From NCBI GenBank assembly GCA_050012355.1, contig JBEKHI010000055.1:1-27977 (forward strand): a stretch of 27,977 nucleotides of DNA. Reading direction: 5' to 3'. This DNA comes from JBEKHI01 sp050012355 (lineage in GTDB: Bacteria; Actinomycetota; Actinomycetes; Streptosporangiales; Streptosporangiaceae). This document shows positions 27,808 through 27,977 of this stretch, one piece after another (position 1 is the stretch's first letter; each line of letters begins with the position of its first letter). The position numbers and the translations under genes were made by a program. The notes under the pieces were generated by a model, which was not told where the DNA came from, did no database searches, and worked only from the letters and a program-made list of their open reading frames with translations.

Positions 27808-27977
27808 ATGCGTGGTGACATACCGGAACAGCTTCGTGACATCGCGGCTCTACAGGAGGGAGTGGTGTCGCGTCGTCAGGCGCTGATGGCGGGGATGCGG
27901 GACGGGTCGATCGATTCGAAGGTGCGATCGGGCCGGTGGCAGCGGATCTACCTCGGCGTGTACGCGCTGTTCTCCGG
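27808..27977 (+). CDS. AbiEi-antitoxin-like N-terminal domain protein, cut by window end
   Basis: Only the first 56 codons are inside the window. The sequence runs from MRGDIPEQLRDIAALQEGVV through SRRQALMAGM to VRSGRWQRIYLGVYALFS. It matches the winged-helix-like N-terminal domain found on AbiEi-type antitoxins and on many actinobacterial DUF559-type nuclease-fold proteins, which typically read GVVTRAQA...G...VRSGRW...GVY. Which C-terminal domain follows cannot be seen, so membership in a toxin-antitoxin pair is not established. The ATG at 27808 is the first start in this frame after the DUF7455 hairpin. No strong ribosome site is visible. The strand and frame leave no doubt that it is coding. 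Confidence 0.65.
   Translation, partial: MRGDIPEQLRDIAALQEGVVSRRQALMAGMRDGSIDSKVRSGRWQRIYLGVYALFS

Noticed and set aside
27808..27977. Calling an abortive-infection toxin-antitoxin system at the window end
   Set aside because: Only an AbiEi-like N-terminal domain is visible. The same domain occurs on many unrelated actinobacterial proteins and no toxin gene can be seen.

Overview
The window is GC-rich (about 65-70 %) and reads as chromosomal DNA from a filamentous actinobacterium, most likely of the Streptosporangiales/Streptomyces type. Supporting evidence is the frequent GTG starts, GGAGG-type ribosome sites, several candidate leaderless starts, a mycothiol-type maleylpyruvate isomerase-fold protein, a chaplin-like secreted protein, a DUF7455 protein beside parE, and a parC/parE pair separate from any gyrase locus. 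Genus and species cannot be fixed from the sequence. No rRNA, tRNA, CRISPR array, transposase, integrase or prophage was seen.

Layout. 43-3637: PAP2 phosphatase (-) divergent from a zinc-ribbon protein (+), then a secreted lipase and a SAM methyltransferase. 3904-6424: NCS1 nucleobase permease (-) divergent from a two-repeat beta protein (+). 6495-9897: a translationally coupled minus-strand operon, YihY membrane protein > type II NADH dehydrogenase > SCO1-like lipoprotein with a second thioredoxin-fold domain. 10133-11718: PEBP-family protein (+) overlapping tail-to-tail an XRE regulator with a ligand-binding-like domain (-). 11839-15274: DHFR-like reductase (-), TetR regulator (-), divergent Gfo/Idh/MocA oxidoreductase (+), a 32-codon Rossmann-fold remnant, and a MarR-VOC fusion gene behind its own palindrome. 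15335-18649: YjbQ-family protein (+), zinc-ribbon protein (-), CobU with an N-terminal extension (+), PfkB sugar kinase (+). 17873-20060: maleylpyruvate isomerase-fold gene (-) that has apparently lost its stop codon and reads antisense through pfkB, divergent from an SDR oxidoreductase. 20165-27687: parC (+) and parE (-) converge on a 2.4-kb block holding a hypothetical protein, a 33-residue membrane peptide behind repeats and a hairpin, and a double-domain chaplin-like protein. DUF7455 lies beyond parE. The window ends inside an AbiEi-antitoxin-like N-terminal domain gene.

Non-coding structure is the most unusual part. Two 55-bp copies of an ATCGATGG-rich palindromic element (45/55 identical, opposite strands) sit in two divergent promoter regions. 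A series of long, perfect, mutually unrelated hairpins without T-tracts marks gene ends. Two TetR-type operator copies lie 53 bp apart, and a perfect 8-5-8 MarR-type palindrome precedes the MarR-VOC gene. No complete, clearly new multi-gene defence or biosynthetic system was found. The best candidates for undescribed biology are the dispersed element, the small-peptide locus at about 23228-23472, the chaplin-like protein, and the MarR-VOC gene beside the collapsed Rossmann gene.
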